Shown here: in pieces, positions 1 through 9,103 of the stretch
How positions within the stretch are numbered: the stretch's first letter is position 1
Layout of the letters: each line of letters opens with the position of its first letter
From: AP-15 sp963737145
GTDB lineage: Bacteria; Pseudomonadota; Alphaproteobacteria; ATCC43930; CGMCC-115725
Direction of reading: 5' to 3'
Assembly: GCA_963737145.1 (NCBI GenBank)
Contig: CAVTRO010000004.1
Coordinates: 434,001-498,000, forward strand
Length of the DNA stretch: 64,000 nucleotides
The notes under the pieces: generated by a model
Databases searched by the model: none
Told to the model about the DNA's origin: nothing
What the model saw: the letters and a program-made list of their open reading frames with translations, nothing else
Made by a program: the position numbers and the translations under genes

Positions 1-492
1 GTAGCGCTGTTCCACGTCCTCGAGCTCCTGCTCCTTGTGGATGTAGATCAGCACATGCCCGTCGACCGCTTCGAAGATGCCGGAGCGCTCGACCTTGCGC
101 GGCTGAAAAACCACATCGCCATCGGACAGGATCGCCGTCCGCCCCCAGCCGCGGAAGCGCTCGAGCACATCGAGCGCCTGCGGGTAGAGCCGGTTGGCGA
201 AGGGGTAATCGACGAGGTAGGACGACATCGACAGCAGGTGAATTTCCCGCGGCCGCTCGGCGCGGTAGCGCTGCAATGCGCCGAGGTAATCGCGGTAGCC
301 GAGCTCGGTGAACAGATCCTCCAGGATCGCCCAATACCGGTCGCGGCAGGCCGCGCCGAATTCGCGCTCCAGATGGCGCTTCAGATCGGCCTGGATGTGG
401 TCGTTGTCGACCAAGGTGTTGTCGACATCGACGAGGAACACGGTCGTCTCGGGGGTGATCATCTCGGGCGGGTCCTTCTGAGCCGATCTCAT
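1..492 (-). CDS. HAD-superfamily hydrolase, partial (C-terminus outside window)
   Basis: The reverse strand reads an uninterrupted HAD-type phosphatase that runs off the left edge. The N-terminal nucleophile motif DVDNTLVDN (DxDxT class) is visible near residue 22, and a motif-II-like ILSDGD lies near residue 110. These enzymes hydrolyse phosphate esters in the cytosol; the substrate cannot be read. I chose the ATG at 492 because it overlaps, in ATGA form, the frame-corrected stop of the upstream histidine phosphatase. A second ATG at 462, behind an AGAAGGA box, is a credible alternative start. Family assignment is firm, function general. Confidence 0.8.
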   Translation of the reverse strand, partial: MRSAQKDPPEMITPETTVFLVDVDNTLVDNDHIQADLKRHLEREFGAACRDRYWAILEDLFTELGYRDYLGALQRYRAERPREIHLLSMSSYLVDYPFANRLYPQALDVLERFRGWGRTAILSDGDVVFQPRKVERSGIFEAVDGHVLIYIHKEQELEDVEQRY

Positions 493-1083
493 TCCGGCTG
501 ATGTGTTTCATTCCACAGCCGGATCGCCGGCTCTGCGAGATTGTGCTCGTAGCCGAGAATGCTGAGGCTGGAGGTGTCGAGCAAGTAGTAGCGGCCGGCC
601 GCCGCGTTCGAGGCCGAGCCAGCGGGCTGCGAGCACTCGCAAGATGTGCGCGCTCGAGAAGATCAGGACGTTGCCCCCGACGGCGCGAACGCGCTGGATT
701 ACGCGGTCGGCCCGCGCCCCGGCCTGGTCCGGAGTTTCGCCTCCCGGAGCGCCGTCGCGGAACAAGAACCAGCCCGGCCGCTCGGCCAGGATATCGGCGG
801 TGCGGCGGCCCTCGTAATGGCCGTAATCCCATTCGGCGAGATCGGGATCGACTTCGGCCACATCACCGAAGCCGGCCAGCTCGGCGGTCCGCTTCGCACG
901 CTGCGAGGGACTGGTCAACACCTTGGCAAAGTTTGCTCCGCGCAGCCGGCCGCCGAGGGCGCCTGCCTGGCGCTCGCCGCGTTCAGTCAGCGGCAGATCG
1001 GTGCGGCCGGTATGCTGGCCGGAGAGGCTCCAGGCGGTTTCGCCGTGCCTCGCGAGATAGACGACGGGCAGCGGCTCATTCAC
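489..1083 (-). CDS. Histidine phosphatase (phosphoglycerate-mutase fold), frameshifted near the C-terminus
   Basis: Residues 10-16 carry the RHGET catalytic motif and a second histidine sits in SSAHILR near residue 146, as in the phosphoglycerate mutase/acid phosphatase superfamily. Such enzymes transfer or hydrolyse phosphate through a phosphohistidine. The uncorrected frame ends at 508 with an arginine-rich tail. Removing one base around 600-606 restores a family-like ending (GRYYLLDTSSLSILGYEHN) that stops at 489 and overlaps the next start by 4 bp. The frameshift is therefore either a base error or a recent mutation. The neighbouring HAD phosphatase is probably co-transcribed. Confidence 0.8.
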
Positions 1084-1220
1084 GATTTGCTCCTGCGCCT
1101 TTGTTTCGCTTGCAAAGCCCTGCGGCGCGCCAATATAGTCTAATTTGAGGCGGGTACCAGACGGGCGACTGTCTTCAGTACAAAGCCCGAAAGCCCGTCA
1201 CTCGCTGCGGCGAGTTCTTA

Positions 1221-2429
1221 TTATTCCGCCGGCTGCGGTGTAAAAATCGGGTCGGCGCGGCGCAAGCGGCCGGGCAGGAACAATCCGGCGGCGGCGACAA
1301 ACCCGGCGCAGCCGGCCAGGGTCAGCCACAGCGGCGCGAAATTCCCGGCGGCGTCATAGATAACAGCGACGAGCTTGACCCCGACCGTGCTGACGCCGAG
1401 CGCCAACAGGAACTTGGCGCCAAAGGCGGTGGCCCGCCACTGCGGCGGGCTGTAGCGCGCGAGCAGCGCATTTTCTGCCGGCACCGACAGCACGCCGAGA
1501 TAGTTGACCGCGATCATCGCGCCGAGCAGCGGCACATTGCGGGCCTGCATGGCGATCACGAAAAGCGGGACCTGCGCCGCCCAGGCGAGGACGTAAACCG
1601 CCTTCATCGGAAAGCGGTCGGCGAGCCAGCCGCCGGCGAGCTGGGCGGTCGCCGCGACCAGGAACACCAAGGTGACAAAGCCGCCGGCATCGAGGGTCCC
1701 GCCATCGGTGAGGCCGGTCAGCCCGGCAGCAAACGCCTTCGGCAAGGCGACCGTGATCGATTGTGAGATCGTGCCGTCGGCCAGCATCGTGAGGGACAGC
1801 ACGATGAAAGTGCGGATGACGTCGTTGCGCGGGGCCTCCGGCTCGGGCCGGCGGTCGGCCGCGGCCGCGGCAACACCCCCGCCGCGCATACAGCAGAGCA
1901 AGACCGCCCCGGTCATGGCGCACAGCGCTCCCGGTATGATAAAGGCTGCCCGCCAGCCGATCGCCTGCGCCAGTGCGCCGGCGACGAACGCCGCCGCAGC
2001 GAGGCCGATGCTGCCGGCAATGCCGTTGACGCCGAGCGCCCGCCCGCAATTCCTCGCATTGCGGACCAGCCAGGCGGTGCCGACCGGGTGGTAGATCGAG
2101 CCGAAGAGGCCGATTGCGGCGAGACCGAGCGCCAGCGCCACCGGCCCGTCGGTCAGGCCAGTGGCGATCGCCGCGCCGCCGGTGCCGACAAAAAAGATGA
2201 CCATCATGCCCTCGGCGCTCCACCGGTCGCCGAGCCAGCCTGCCGGCAGCGCGCCGAGGCCGAACAATACAAACCCGCCGAGCGACAGCGACAGGAGGTC
2301 GCCATACGACATGCCCCACCGCCCTTCGAGCACGAGCAGGACGGTCGGGTAGAGCAGCATCAGCAAATGCGCAAAAAAATGGCCGACGCTCGAAAAGCCG
2401 AGCGCCAAACCGGCGGACCGCGGGTTCAT
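1221..2429 (-). CDS. MFS transporter, 12-helix inner-membrane permease
   Basis: A 402-residue protein with about twelve hydrophobic segments. The N-terminus (GHFFAHLLMLLYPTVLLVL) and the GWLGDRW loop between helices 2 and 3 recall the fosmidomycin-resistance-like branch of the major facilitator superfamily. It should move a small solute across the inner membrane by proton coupling; the substrate cannot be inferred. It ends about 140 bp downstream of the histidine phosphatase start and begins about 60 bp from the MOSC gene, all on the minus strand, so a loose operon is possible. Confidence 0.85.
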   Translation of the reverse strand: MNPRSAGLALGFSSVGHFFAHLLMLLYPTVLLVLEGRWGMSYGDLLSLSLGGFVLFGLGALPAGWLGDRWSAEGMMVIFFVGTGGAAIATGLTDGPVALALGLAAIGLFGSIYHPVGTAWLVRNARNCGRALGVNGIAGSIGLAAAAFVAGALAQAIGWRAAFIIPGALCAMTGAVLLCCMRGGGVAAAAADRRPEPEAPRNDVIRTFIVLSLTMLADGTISQSITVALPKAFAAGLTGLTDGGTLDAGGFVTLVFLVAATAQLAGGWLADRFPMKAVYVLAWAAQVPLFVIAMQARNVPLLGAMIAVNYLGVLSVPAENALLARYSPPQWRATAFGAKFLLALGVSTVGVKLVAVIYDAAGNFAPLWLTLAGCAGFVAAAGLFLPGRLRRADPIFTPQPAE

Positions 2430-2486
2430 CTGCCTAAATTCTCACACCCTCCGGACCCCGGCAATGGCCCGGCGGTGCAGGCGCCG

Positions 2487-3030
2487 TCACACCGGCGCAA
2501 GCGGGCGATACGGCTGCGGCGGCAACTCGACCCGGATCGGGTCGCCGGGCCGCACCTCGCCGCCGGCAATGACGATGCCCATGATGCCGGCCTTGCGCAA
2601 CAGATTGCCGTGCTCGTCCCGGCCGAGGGTAGCCGCCATCAGGCCCGGCTGGATGCGGTCCAGCTGCGCGCACGGGTTGCGCAGGCCGGTCACTTCGACG
2701 ACCGCCGCGCCGCCGAGACACAGCCGCGCGCCGGCCGGCAGACCGAGCAAATCGAGGCCTTGCGTCGTGATGTTCTCGCCCATCTGTCCGGCCGAGACGG
2801 TAAAGCCCGCCGCGCGCAACTCCTCGTGCAATTCGGCATGGATCAGATGAACCTGGCGCAGATTGGGCTGGGCCGGGTCGCGCGCCACCCGAGAGCGGTG
2901 CTTGACGGTGATGCCCTGATGCGCGTCGCCGTCGACGCCGAGCCCGGTCAGGAGCCGGATGCTGTCCTGGTCGGCTTTGACCAAGCGTGTGCTTCGCGCT
3001 GCGGCTGACTGCCGCGACCACTGCGTTCAT
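2487..3030 (-). CDS. MOSC-domain protein, frameshifted near residue 16
   Basis: About 180 residues of a MOSC domain (molybdenum cofactor sulfurase C-terminal type), with GVDGDAHQG near the start, GENITT in the middle and the conserved cysteine in GLRNPCAQLD. Family members bind or transfer sulfur or Mo-cofactor ligands; this stand-alone type is uncharacterised. The first residues (MNAVVAAVSRSAKHTL) lie in one frame from 3030 and the rest in another from about 2984. One extra G in the CTTGGTC run near 2982 explains the break. If the break is real, the protein would have to start internally and lose a conserved N-terminus. Confidence 0.75.
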
Positions 3031-3039
3031 CGCCTCTCT

Positions 3040-3891
3040 TCAGGCGATCGGCATGCGCCGTTTCGCCAATTCCGCCTCATTGATCTGCAGTCCCAAGCCG
3101 GGCTTCTGCGGCAGATGGAAGACACCATCAGCGGGCCGTGGCGGATTTTCGAACACCGCATGCATGCGCGGCGACGGATCGTTGAGCTCGCACGGCTTGG
3201 TAGCGTGCAATTGGTTCGCCGCCAGGTGCAAATTGGCCGTATGGCCGATCGTCGGCTGCGTCTGGTGCGGCACCAGCTCGACACCATGCGCATTGGCCAG
3301 AGCAACGCAGAGCAGATCCTGCCCATCTTGACGATATCCGGCTGTACCATCCGGACCCCGGCCGCGATCATGTCGGCCAGTCCGGTGAGGGTATAGGACT
3401 GTTCGCCGGCGGATAGCGTGATGTCGAGCCGCTGCGCGACCTCGCCCATTGCCTTCACATGATAGTGCTGCACCGGCTCCTCGAACCACCAATAGCCGAG
3501 TTCTTCCAGCGCGCGCCCGACGCGTATCGCGCCGCCGAGCAACTTTTAGATCGGCTGATTGAACTGCTTGTCCCTCAGATCTCACAGCGCAATGTCGAGC
3601 GCCGCCAACGCACCGGTCAGTGCGCCTTCGGGCCCGAGCTTCACGAAGGTGTGATGCAACGCGTCGAGCAGCACCGCATGGTTGAGCGGGTCCTTGCCGA
3701 TCAGCGCCGGCGCCAGATTGTGTTTGACGATCCCGAGCGAGGCGAGGCCGCCCTGCATCGGCGACGCCTCGCCGATGCCGGAGGAGCCGTCGTCGCAATG
3801 AACTCGAACCCAAGCGAAGACGAGGATACAGATGCGTGCGGCTTCGATCACCCAGACCATCGAGGCGTCTGCGGAGCGCAGTCAAAATCAT
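3040..3891 (-). pseudogene. Mandelate racemase/muconate lactonizing (enolase-superfamily) dehydratase, decayed
   Basis: Three frames together give a recognisable enolase-superfamily enzyme: GIGEASPMQGG, LALVDIAL-type barrel entry, WWFEEPV and the ending VFHLPQKPGLGLQI. The reading frame is broken several ways. A frame change is needed near 3870-3880. Two in-frame stops fall between 3545 and 3585, where family members have Trp (DIALWD) and Tyr (QPIYKLLGG). A further frameshift lies near 3306-3315. Two nonsense substitutions plus indels make base-calling error an unlikely full explanation, so this is called a true pseudogene. The intact enzyme would have dehydrated a sugar acid. Its start overlaps the stop of the small secreted protein upstream. 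Confidence 0.85.
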
Positions 3892-4103
3892 CGGGTCTGA
3901 ACACAGGGGCCCCACCACCAATCGCCGCGCCAGTCGCGCCGGAGCGCCTGGTGCCGCCCGTCCCCGCAACCTTGGTCGCCCATCCCGAAGGACAGGGCGG
4001 GGCCGAGCGGGAGCCAGTTCTCCAGTCTTGGGTTCGGGGCTGCCTGTGCCGATACGGCAGCCAAAGTTGTCAACGCCGCGAGGATTGGGGGGATCATGCG
4101 CAT
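3888..4103 (-). CDS. Small secreted GCG-type protein
   Basis: A 71-residue protein. The N-terminus is a typical signal peptide ending SAQA-AP near residue 20. The mature part carries a glycine/tryptophan-rich GDQGCGDGRHQ...RDWRGDWWWG segment. This resembles the small periplasmic proteins with a GCG motif (GCG_CRPN-like) found in alphaproteobacteria; their function is unknown. The start at 4103 is well supported by a GGAGG box five bases upstream. Its stop overlaps the start of the decayed dehydratase in ATGA form, so the two were once translationally coupled. Confidence 0.65.
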   Translation of the reverse strand: MRMIPPILAALTTLAAVSAQAAPNPRLENWLPLGPALSFGMGDQGCGDGRHQALRRDWRGDWWWGPCVQTR

Positions 4104-4233
4104 TGTAGCCTCCAGGGGGGAACAGGAGGCACTTTGAACGGAGAACGATTGATACAACCTGAACGCGCCAACAATAGAGCAGTACGCCCGTCGCGATCAG
4201 GCCCGCGGGTGCGCTACGCTGCCAGGTAAAATA

Positions 4234-4308
4234 TGGTGCTGCCGGTAAGGATTGAACTTACGACCTTTCCCTTACCAAGGGAATGCTCTACCACTGAGCT
4301 ACGGCAGC
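4234..4308 (-). tRNA. tRNA-Thr (anticodon GGT)
   Basis: On the minus strand the seven-base acceptor GCTGCCG pairs with CGGCAGC, followed by discriminator A and an encoded CCA at 4234-4236. A D-arm (GCTCAGTGGTAGAGC), an anticodon stem TTCCC/GGGAA enclosing TTGGTAA and a T-arm with GTTCAATCC are all visible. The anticodon in the loop is GGT, which reads ACC/ACU threonine codons. No integrase or direct repeat is seen beside it. Confidence 0.96.
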
Positions 4309-4362
4309 ACGGCGACCCGCAGATACACGACGCCCCCGCAATTGGCAAGCCGGGCGGGGGTT

Positions 4363-5334
4363 TCAGGCGGCGAGCGAAATCCCTAATGAAGCGATGTCCG
4401 GCTCGATGCGGGGGGTTAGGACGCCGACCTTGCGCAGGTTGCGGACGAGGCCGGCGTGCAGGTCGCGCCGGAAGTATTTGCGGAACGCGGTCTCGTCGCC
4501 GCCTGCGGCGCGCTCGCGACGCAACAGCTTGATCTCTTCGACGTCGGCTCGATCGAACCCCATTTCCTCGTAGGCGGCGAGCGGAAAAATCCCGCGCAAG
4601 GTGCGGTTCAACGCCCACACCGCAAAATCTTCCATCTCGCGCCGTTCCGCTGCTGACGCCTCCTCGACGACCGCCGGCAATGACAGCATGCCAAATCCCA
4701 TATGGCGCGCTTCGTCCTGCAATATCCGCCGGCATACCTGGCGCAGGATCGCGTCCTTCGAGGACTCGGCGAGCATGCGGAAGAGCGACACGGCAAAAGT
4801 CTCGGCGACGAGCTGCAGGCCGATCGTCTTCAAATACCAGGCCGAGGTGCCGAGCAGCGTGTCAAAGATTTCCCTGACATTGCCGGCGAGCGGGTAGGTC
4901 TCACCGTCGAGGCGCAATGTCACATAGCGGTGCAGCACCTCATTGTGCCGCGCCTCGTCGACGACTTGCGTCGCCTGGAACAATTTGGCGTCCTGCCCGA
5001 CGACATTCTCGACCAGCTGGCTGCACACCAGCATGGCGCCGTGCTCGCCGGCCATCAGGGTCGAGATGCGCCACCTGCTGACGCGGCGGTTGAGCTCGAC
5101 CCGCTGGGCCTCGGACAGGCGGTCCCAGAATTTTGTCCCGTGAATATCGACCAGATCGTCGGCGATCAGGCCGCCGTCGCCCTCGAGCGGCTGCTCCCAG
5201 TCGATATCCGTGGCGGCGTTCCACTGATCGATCTTGGCCTGCTCGTAGAGGCGTCGCAGGTCCGGCTGCTCGCTGTCGTAGACATGGTGAAAATAGGCGA
5301 TGTTGCGAATGTCGATGTGGTGCCCACGCTCCAT
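4363..5334 (-). CDS. Ferritin-like di-iron carboxylate protein
   Basis: A 323-residue helical protein with metal-ligand motifs of the ferritin/ribonucleotide-reductase-R2/AurF superfamily: a glutamate in AGEHGAM, then DEARHNE near residue 125 and DEARHMGFG near residue 220. The pattern E...ExxH...E...ExxH predicts a carboxylate-bridged di-iron site. Relatives act as oxygenases (for example N-oxygenases) or oxidases; the substrate here is unknown. The start at 5334 was preferred over the ATGs at 5339 and 5367 because a GGGAGG box sits six bases upstream. It stands alone between tRNA-Thr and an MFS gene. Confidence 0.7.
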   Translation of the reverse strand: MERGHHIDIRNIAYFHHVYDSEQPDLRRLYEQAKIDQWNAATDIDWEQPLEGDGGLIADDLVDIHGTKFWDRLSEAQRVELNRRVSRWRISTLMAGEHGAMLVCSQLVENVVGQDAKLFQATQVVDEARHNEVLHRYVTLRLDGETYPLAGNVREIFDTLLGTSAWYLKTIGLQLVAETFAVSLFRMLAESSKDAILRQVCRRILQDEARHMGFGMLSLPAVVEEASAAERREMEDFAVWALNRTLRGIFPLAAYEEMGFDRADVEEIKLLRRERAAGGDETAFRKYFRRDLHAGLVRNLRKVGVLTPRIEPDIASLGISLAA

Positions 5335-5416
5335 GCCATTCCTCCCGAGCAGATCGGAATAAATCATAGTGCATCCGCCCGCAGTTGCAACAGCCGCCGC
5401 GAACGGTTCCGCAGGG

Positions 5417-6769
5417 CTATTTCGGCCGGCGCGCCGTCAGGGCCGCCAAGATGCTGAGCCCGGAGAGCATGGCGAAGCAATGCAGCGACAACGTATAATT
5501 GCCGGTCCAGTCGTGTAGCGCCCCCGAGAGGAGGGGGCCTGACGCCTGGGCCAGCACCTGCGCCGATAGCGCGACACTGCGGATCGCCGCATAATTGGCG
5601 CGGCCGAAATAATCGGCCCAGGCGATGGGCAATAATGTCAAGAGCCCGCCGATGCCGAACCCGAACGTCGCGGCGGCAACATATCCCTGTCCGGCCGACG
5701 ATATTCCGACCATCAGCAATGTCGCGAGCGTCAGGAGGACGCCAATGAGCGCCATCGGAAAGCGGATCGGCAAGGAGCGCGGCAGGAACCCGCAAACAAG
5801 GCTCGCGACCGCCGAGGTCAGCGAAAAGGTGCTGACGATCGCCGCGGCGATGGTCGGAGTGACGCCGCGTTCGATCAGATGCGCCGCCTGGTGCAGGCTG
5901 ACGCCGGCCTGCACCGGATAGACCAGCACGGTGTACAGCAGCAGCAGCCAGAATGCGGCGGTTCCAACCGCTTGTCGGCGCGAAAAACTCGGCTCGTCGA
6001 GCTGCGGCCGACCGCCGGCGATATCCGCTGCGGACTGCCGATCGGGGACCAGCCCCAGATCCTCCGGGCGGCGCACCATGAACAGGCAGACCGGCAGAAA
6101 ACCGACGATCAGGGTCAGCGCTCCGATCGCCAGCCAACCGAAACGCCAGCCGCTGTATTGCATCGCCAGTTGAGCGATCAATGGCATCGCAACGAGACCG
6201 AAGGCCTGCGCCACTGTGGCGATCGACGTGGCGAAGGCGCGCCGGGCAACAAACCAATTGCTCACCGCGCTGTAAATCGCGAGATCGAACGGGCCGGCCC
6301 AAACCATCCGCGCGACGCAGAACAGCAGGTAAAAGACGAGCAGCGATTGGGTCAGCGACAGCAGCATCATTGCCGCTCCCGTCGCGAGCACTGCAAGAGA
6401 CAATGCCGCGCGCGAGCCATACCGGTCGACCAGGGGTCCGATCCAAGGCGAGATCAGCGCAGCCAGCACCCCGCCCAATGACACCGCCCCCGAGAGCGCA
6501 GCGCGCGACCAGCCGAATTCCCGGGTCAGCGGCTCGACAAAGATCGAGAGGGTGGCGACGGCAGGCCCCTGCCGCGCAAAGCCGGCGCAGCACAGGCAGC
6601 CGAGGATGATCCAGCCATAAAAAAACGGCAGCCGCCTGCTCAGCAGACCTGGCAGCCCTGGGCGGCGACCACCGTCATTCCCGCGGAAGCGGGAATCCAG
6701 GGCAACAGACTCCGAGCAGACGTCATCTGGACCCCCGCTTTCGCGGGGGTGACGGGTAATTTTCGGCAC
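5417..6769 (-). CDS. MFS transporter (OFA/monocarboxylate-like); 5' end fused to a palindromic repeat
   Basis: A twelve-helix permease. Conserved sequence starts at FFYGWIILG (about base 6628) and ends with the ARRPK tail. The first 46 codons of the open frame are the translation of a palindromic intergenic repeat (HPRESGGP...SRFRGND), not family sequence. Between the repeat and the first helix there is no ATG, GTG or TTG in frame. Translation must therefore start inside the repeat (GTG at 6769) or at a non-canonical codon such as CTG near 6631. Substrate unknown; OFA-type relatives carry carboxylates. Confidence 0.8.
   Translation of the reverse strand: MPKITRHPRESGGPDDVCSESVALDSRFRGNDGGRRPGLPGLLSRRLPFFYGWIILGCLCCAGFARQGPAVATLSIFVEPLTREFGWSRAALSGAVSLGGVLAALISPWIGPLVDRYGSRAALSLAVLATGAAMMLLSLTQSLLVFYLLFCVARMVWAGPFDLAIYSAVSNWFVARRAFATSIATVAQAFGLVAMPLIAQLAMQYSGWRFGWLAIGALTLIVGFLPVCLFMVRRPEDLGLVPDRQSAADIAGGRPQLDEPSFSRRQAVGTAAFWLLLLYTVLVYPVQAGVSLHQAAHLIERGVTPTIAAAIVSTFSLTSAVASLVCGFLPRSLPIRFPMALIGVLLTLATLLMVGISSAGQGYVAAATFGFGIGGLLTLLPIAWADYFGRANYAAIRSVALSAQVLAQASGPLLSGALHDWTGNYTLSLHCFAMLSGLSILAALTARRPK
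6674..6753. repeat. Palindromic intergenic repeat of the GTCATTCCCGCG class
   Basis: Two inverted arms, GTCATTCCCGCGGAAGCGGG at 6674-6693 and its counterpart CCCCCGCTTTCGCGGGGGTGAC ending at 6753, flank a short spacer. Each arm is also a small hairpin. This is the widespread proteobacterial element often mistranslated as HPRESGGP/SRFRGND. It overlaps the 5' end of the MFS reading frame. Confidence 0.85.
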
Positions 6770-6781
6770 TATGGGCCGGAG

Positions 6782-7579
6782 TCAGCTCGGCACCAGCCCG
6801 CCATCGACGTTGTAGGCCTGCCCGGTGATGTTGCGGGCGGCGGAAGAGGCGAGGAAGACGGCCATCGCGGCAATGTCTTCCGGCTGGTTGGCGCGGCCGA
6901 TCGGAATGCGCGCCTCGGCTTCGGCGTTGAGTTCGGCAACCGTGATACCGCGCTCGGCGGCCCGCTCAACGGCGTTGCGCGCGCCGAGCTCGGTGCGCGT
7001 TACCCCCGGGCAGATCGCGTTGACATTGATGTTGTACCGCCCGAGTTGCTGGGCCGCCATCCAGGTCAACGAGATGACGGCGCCTTTGCTGGCGGCGTAA
7101 GCGGCATTGGACGCACCGGGATAGCCGCGTCCGGAGATCGAGGCGATATTGATGATCCGGCCGCCGCTCCCGTCGGATTGATTTTGCCGGATCATCTCGC
7201 GGGCGGCGCGCTGCAGGCAGAAGAACACGCCCTTGGCGTTTACGTGGTGGATGCGGTCCCAATCCGCCTCGGTCAGATCCATGATCTGGGCATACCGCGT
7301 CACTCCGGCGTTGTTGACGATGACGTCGAGGCGGCCCAGCTCGGCGACGGTGTGCGCGATCATCGCATCGATGCTCGCAACATCGCCGCAATCGGCCTCG
7401 ATCGCGATCGCCCGCCGCGCATTCCCGGCAGCCTGGTCGGCGGTCCGCTGCGCCGCGGCAAGATCGATGTCGGCGGCCGCCACCGTGGCGCCGATTTCGG
7501 TCATCGCTAGCGCCGTGGCGCGCCCGATCCCCGCCCCCGCGCCCGTCACCAGCACGACCTTATCCTGCAAAATCGACAT
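6782..7579 (-). CDS. SDR-family oxidoreductase
   Basis: A 265-residue classical short-chain dehydrogenase. Visible motifs are the cofactor loop TGAGAGIG (residues 12-19), NNAG near 92, catalytic Ser in IASISG, the YAASK dyad near 165 and the C-terminal VDGG. It should oxidise or reduce a hydroxyl/carbonyl substrate with NAD(P)(H); the substrate is not readable. The start at 7579 follows a GGAGGGAGG box directly upstream, which excludes the longer in-frame extension to 7639. Confidence 0.9.
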   Translation of the reverse strand: MSILQDKVVLVTGAGAGIGRATALAMTEIGATVAAADIDLAAAQRTADQAAGNARRAIAIEADCGDVASIDAMIAHTVAELGRLDVIVNNAGVTRYAQIMDLTEADWDRIHHVNAKGVFFCLQRAAREMIRQNQSDGSGGRIINIASISGRGYPGASNAAYAASKGAVISLTWMAAQQLGRYNINVNAICPGVTRTELGARNAVERAAERGITVAELNAEAEARIPIGRANQPEDIAAMAVFLASSAARNITGQAYNVDGGLVPS

Positions 7580-7981
7580 GACCTCCCTCCAAACGATTCT
7601 GAAACCTTCACCAGGACCCAGCATAATCTGGGAGACCAAGCCCGACAGGTTATAGCCGATTGGGAACGTGGCCCTTGGTCAGAAATTCAGCATCCGCAAA
7701 ATTGCCTGATTCGCATACCATAATCACGCGGATTCGGCTGCCTCGTGGAGTGTCGCTACCACAGGAGCGTGGACTTCGATGAGGTGGTGGAGAACCTATC
7801 GAGTTCGAGCAGTTCAACTTTAGCGAGAGTATCGGCTGCAGATTCGCTGTAGGTACAGAGAGCTGTCACATACTAAACAACGCAAAGTAGCATAAATCCG
7901 GACCGCAATTTGCCCGGCACGCTCTCGGGCGCAGCCCGGTTATATAATCACCCGCAGCATCAGACCATTGGGAGGACCGCC
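7580..7981. other. Intergenic region between divergent SDR and quinone-reductase genes
   Basis: About 400 bp that must hold both divergent promoters. The central part (about 7690-7900) is visibly less GC-rich than its surroundings. I see no convincing small gene, repeat or terminator. The only clear elements are the ribosome-binding sites at its two edges: GGAGGG for the leftward gene and GGGAGG at about 7969-7974 for the rightward one. Confidence 0.5.
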
Positions 7982-8983
7982 GTGCTTGCCAATATCCCAG
8001 CGACTCAGACCGTCATCGAGATCAAGGCGCCCGGCGGGCCCGAGATGCTGGTGCCGGCGACCCGGCCGGTGCCCGAGCCAAAGCCCGGCGACGTGTTGAT
8101 CCGGATCGCCGGCGCCGGGGTGAACCGCGCCGACTGCCTGCAGCGCATGGGGCGCTACCCGATGCCGCCCGGCGCACCGGACATCCCGGGCCTCGAATGC
8201 TCGGGCACCATCGTGAAGACAGGAGACAGCGTCGCTCAGTGGCAGGTCGGCGATCAGGTCTGCGCACTGATGATCGGCGACGGGTACGGCGAATATGCCG
8301 CAGCGCCAGCGGTGCAATGCCTGCCGGTGCCTACTAAGGTCGACCTCATCGATGCCGGCGGTCTGCCCGAAACCTTCGCCACGGTCTGGGCCAATGTCTT
8401 CGAGCGGATGCATCTGCAGGCGGGCGAGGTCTTCCTCGTGCAGGGCGGGACGAGCGGCATCGGCATTACCGCGATCCAGCTCGCTAAGGCGTTCGGCGCC
8501 AAGGTGTTGGCGACCGCCGGCACCGACGAGAAGTGCCGGGCGTGCCTCGACTACGGCGCCGATGTTGCGATCAATTACCGCACCCAGGATTTTGTGCAGG
8601 TCGGCAAGGAGTTCACCGCAGGCCGCGGCGTCGATGCGATCCTCGACATGGTCGGCGGGAACTACATCCCGGCGCAGCTCGATCTGCTGGCGCGCGAGGG
8701 CCGGCTGTGCTTTGTCGCGCTGATGCAGGGCGCTCGGGTCGAGGCCGATTTCGGCCTGATCCAGCGTAAGCACCTGACCGTCACCGGCTCGATGCTGCGC
8801 TCAAGACCCATCGAAGAGAAGGCCGCTATCATCGCCGCATTGAAGGAGAAGGTCTGGCCGCTCTGGGCGGCCGGAAAACTGCGCGTGTTCACCTTTAAGC
8901 GGTTCCCGCTCGCCGAGGCGGCCGAGGCGCATCGGCTGATGGAATCGAGCCAACATGTTGGCAAGATTCTGCTCGTCCCATGA
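7982..8983 (+). CDS. NAD(P)H quinone oxidoreductase (MDR family, PIG3-like)
   Basis: A 333-residue medium-chain dehydrogenase/reductase lacking the catalytic-zinc ligands. It has GVNRADCLQR near the N-terminus, the AGLP-like GGLPETFATVW segment and the nucleotide-binding turn QGGTSGIG near residue 155, all typical of the TP53I3/PIG3 quinone oxidoreductase branch. These enzymes reduce quinones with NADPH in the cytosol. The GTG at 7982 was chosen because GGGAGG lies just upstream and conserved sequence begins a few residues later. Confidence 0.88.
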   Translation: MLANIPATQTVIEIKAPGGPEMLVPATRPVPEPKPGDVLIRIAGAGVNRADCLQRMGRYPMPPGAPDIPGLECSGTIVKTGDSVAQWQVGDQVCALMIGDGYGEYAAAPAVQCLPVPTKVDLIDAGGLPETFATVWANVFERMHLQAGEVFLVQGGTSGIGITAIQLAKAFGAKVLATAGTDEKCRACLDYGADVAINYRTQDFVQVGKEFTAGRGVDAILDMVGGNYIPAQLDLLAREGRLCFVALMQGARVEADFGLIQRKHLTVTGSMLRSRPIEEKAAIIAALKEKVWPLWAAGKLRVFTFKRFPLAEAAEAHRLMESSQHVGKILLVP

Positions 8984-9103
8984 GCGCGCTAGCTGACCCA
9001 GATATTCCGTGTTAAAAAATTATGGCACTGGCTGAGACATGTGCGATCGTTAGCGTTGATCAGAATCAGCGGGGGTGCCGCCAACCGACGAATGGAGACG
9101 AGG

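Noticed and set aside
1196..1220. Short hairpin ACTCGC-TGCG-GCGAGT followed by TCTTATT
   Set aside because: It looks like a weak terminator on the plus strand, but no plus-strand gene ends there. On the minus strand it sits after the MFS stop without a T-run.
2088..3008. Long plus-strand open frame of about 300 codons
   Set aside because: It lies opposite the MFS N-terminus and the MOSC gene, has no domain-like sequence and is rich in Arg/Gln/Ala as expected for an antisense shadow in GC-rich DNA.
4190..4330. tRNA-Thr as an integration site for a genomic island
   Set aside because: No integrase, no direct repeat of the tRNA 3' end and no change in base composition is seen nearby.
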